Origin: JAAXQD01 sp963790095
GTDB taxonomy: Bacteria > Desulfobacterota > Desulfobacteria > Desulfobacterales > UBA11574
Assembly: GCA_963790095.1 (NCBI GenBank)
Contig: CAWBNO010000019.1
Location: 218,518 to 282,517 of the forward strand
Direction of reading: 5' to 3'
Length of the DNA: 64,000 nucleotides
Each line of letters begins with the position of its first letter. Within the stretch, counting starts at the first letter, position 1. The notes beneath the pieces were generated by a model. That model saw only the letters and a program-made list of their open reading frames with translations, had not been told where the DNA came from and ran no database searches. Position numbers and translations under genes: made by a program. Below, piece by piece: positions 62,526 to 64,000 of this stretch.

Positions 62526-63941
62526 ATGGAATGTGATACCATCGCCGCCATTGCAACGCCCATGGGCAGCGGCGGAATCGGGATTATTAAAATTTCCGGT
62601 AAAGACGCTTTTTCAATCGCTGCATCGATTTTCCAAAGATCCTGTGATCCACCGTATGAACTTCAGGACAGGACCCCCCCCTTTTTTTCTTCCTTAAGAT
62701 CCCATCGTCTCTATCATGGTCATATCGTGAATACGGAAAACGGAAAAGTGTTGGATGAAGTTCTTGTGTCTAAGATGGACGCACCCCGGACATACACCCG
62801 GGAGGATGTTGTTGAAATAAACACCCATTCCGGCCACGTGGTGCTGGGTTCGATTCTCGATTTGGTATTGAAAAGCGGTGCCAGGCTGGCCGAGCCGGGA
62901 GAATTTACGAAAAGAGCTTATCTCAATGGCCGTATCGATCTGACCCAGGTCGAGGCGGTCATCGATATTATCAACTCCAGAACCGAGAAGTCCCTCGAGA
63001 TTGCAACTTCACAGATTAAAGGTGAGTTGAAAACCACCATTGAATCCATAAGAAGCACATTGTTGGATATTTTGACGGATGCCGAAGCTGCCATCGATTT
63101 TCCCGACGATGTGGGCGAAATCATTCATGCCGACGAAGCCATCGAAGTTTTGGAGAAAAAGGTTATCGAAGTTTTGAAAAAACTGGTCGATCAATATGAA
63201 AATGCCCGATACTTTCGAGACGGTCTTAAAATGGCGGTTATCGGCAGACCCAATGTGGGGAAGTCGAGCCTGATGAACCGGCTTATACAACAGGATCGCG
63301 TCATTGTTACCCCCATTCCCGGCACCACCCGGGATTTGATCGAAGAAACACTGAACATTCATGGTATCCCCGTAGTCATTGCAGATACCGCGGGCCTTCA
63401 TGATACGGATGATCCGGTTGAAGTCATCGGCATAGAAAAGACCCAGGAATATATAAATGGGTCAGATTTGATACTTTTTATGATGGATGCCAGTGATCCA
63501 TTGACCGGAGATGACATTAAAATATTCGAAACCGCCAAACAAAAACGCCTGATAATGGTGATCAATAAAATCGATCTGGTGGAAGATGACTTTGATATCG
63601 CCATTCCCGATCCATGGGGAGACATCCCCCGGGTCAATATCTCAGCATTATACGCCAGGGGGCTGGAGAGACTCAAGGATTTAATCGCACAACTTGCAAC
63701 AGGAGAAAATCCCATAGAAGTTCGTAACCGAATCGTTCCAAATTTAAGGCACAAAATTGCCCTTGAGAAGAGCCTGGAACTTGCTGTTTCCGCGGCACAA
63801 GAAGTTCGCAACGGGACGCCCTTTGAGTTAATCGCCATCGATATCCGGGAAGCCATCGACCGTCTCGGCGAAATTATCGGCGTTTCTGCCAGGGAAGAGG
63901 TCCTCGATCAGATTTTCAGCCGGTTTTGTATCGGGAAATAA
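62526..63941 (+). CDS. mnmE: tRNA uridine-5-carboxymethylaminomethyl modification GTPase MnmE
   Basis: A 471-residue GTPase starting at ATG 62526 (MECDTIAAIATPMGSGGIGI), chosen by family homology; the frame extends to a TTG at 62493. It has an N-terminal folate-binding domain, the G domain with G1 GRPNVGKSS and DTAG, and the C-terminal signature FCIGK whose cysteine is essential. With MnmG it modifies U34 of tRNAs. The gene is at the right edge of the cluster, immediately before parS. Confidence 0.96.
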   Translation: MECDTIAAIATPMGSGGIGIIKISGKDAFSIAASIFQRSCDPPYELQDRTPPFFSSLRSHRLYHGHIVNTENGKVLDEVLVSKMDAPRTYTREDVVEINTHSGHVVLGSILDLVLKSGARLAEPGEFTKRAYLNGRIDLTQVEAVIDIINSRTEKSLEIATSQIKGELKTTIESIRSTLLDILTDAEAAIDFPDDVGEIIHADEAIEVLEKKVIEVLKKLVDQYENARYFRDGLKMAVIGRPNVGKSSLMNRLIQQDRVIVTPIPGTTRDLIEETLNIHGIPVVIADTAGLHDTDDPVEVIGIEKTQEYINGSDLILFMMDASDPLTGDDIKIFETAKQKRLIMVINKIDLVEDDFDIAIPDPWGDIPRVNISALYARGLERLKDLIAQLATGENPIEVRNRIVPNLRHKIALEKSLELAVSAAQEVRNGTPFELIAIDIREAIDRLGEIIGVSAREEVLDQIFSRFCIGK

Positions 63942-63957
63942 TGTTTCACGTGAAACA
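63942..63957. promoter_or_regulatory. parS centromere site (ParB-binding palindrome)
   Basis: TGTTTCACGTGAAACA is a perfect 16-bp palindrome and a perfect match to the bacterial parS consensus. It begins one base after the mnmE stop codon. parS sites bind ParB and organise origin segregation; their usual place is near oriC and the parAB genes, which probably follow outside the window. Confidence 0.95.
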
Positions 63958-64000
63958 ATTGAACCCAACGATATATTTTAAAAAATATTATCGTCGCGGG

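Overview
The window looks like a chromosomal segment of a sulfate-reducing Desulfobacterota bacterium (Desulfobacteraceae or Desulfosarcinaceae type). The support is the mix of a Tmc-type cytochrome and membrane redox locus, a MetV-like methylenetetrahydrofolate reductase partner, a DUF3786 iron-sulfur protein, two-CW cysteine domains, an octaheme cytochrome c and many CoA-linked enzymes, in a moderately AT-rich background. It is origin-proximal: the right-hand third carries dnaN-gyrB and the classic rpmH-rnpA-yidD-yidC-jag-mnmE cluster, and it ends with a perfect ParB-binding palindrome (parS) one base past mnmE.

Region 1-9,060 is damaged. It holds a many-times frameshifted, GC-rich hcp (hybrid-cluster protein) remnant at the left edge, a DUF3786 Fe-S protein broken by one homopolymer indel, a full-length DMT transporter with three frameshifts, an ISL3-type transposase remnant, and a tmcA-metV-tmcC-tmcB locus. 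In that locus only the tetraheme cytochrome (tmcA) is intact, and tmcB is cut short at a strong terminator. Intact genes here are an ABM-domain protein, a YbgC-type thioesterase and a tandem two-CW protein. Breaks of this kind are nearly absent to the right (only dppC), so this is either real local decay or a poorly polished contig end.

Region 9,100-32,831 is dense and mostly intact: a PaaI thioesterase and a CoA-transferase; enolase, a LolA-like exported protein and CTP synthase; LarE; a histone-H1-like membrane protein; a five-gene peptide/nickel-type ABC importer (dppC frameshifted); a crotonase-fold protein lacking both hydratase glutamates; the rplM-rpsI operon; CYTH and endonuclease/exonuclease/phosphatase proteins; two tandem alanine dehydrogenases; and an octaheme HAO-like cytochrome c.

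Region 32,832-44,727 is accessory: relics of regulators, a small basic ORF, RdgC and a companion, a DHA2 efflux pump, a PilZ protein, a VWA-TSP3-OmpA lipoprotein, an MscS channel, cyclopropane fatty-acid synthase and an OprB-like porin. It suggests envelope and stress functions.

Region 44,960-63,957 is the replication-origin neighbourhood: EndoQ, an AT-rich interval with DnaA-box-like sites, dnaN-gyrB, a ThyA-fold enzyme, asnS, a DegP/HtrA protease, a B12-binding radical SAM protein, rng, and the rpmH to mnmE block with parS.

The most striking unlabelled structure is a family of about 190-bp nested palindromes with 13-bp terminal inverted repeats (five copies or partial copies, all intergenic or abutting gene starts). 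One lies between a sigma70-like promoter and rpmH, and one supplies the first codons of an HTH gene. A second, unrelated intergenic palindrome family has two copies.
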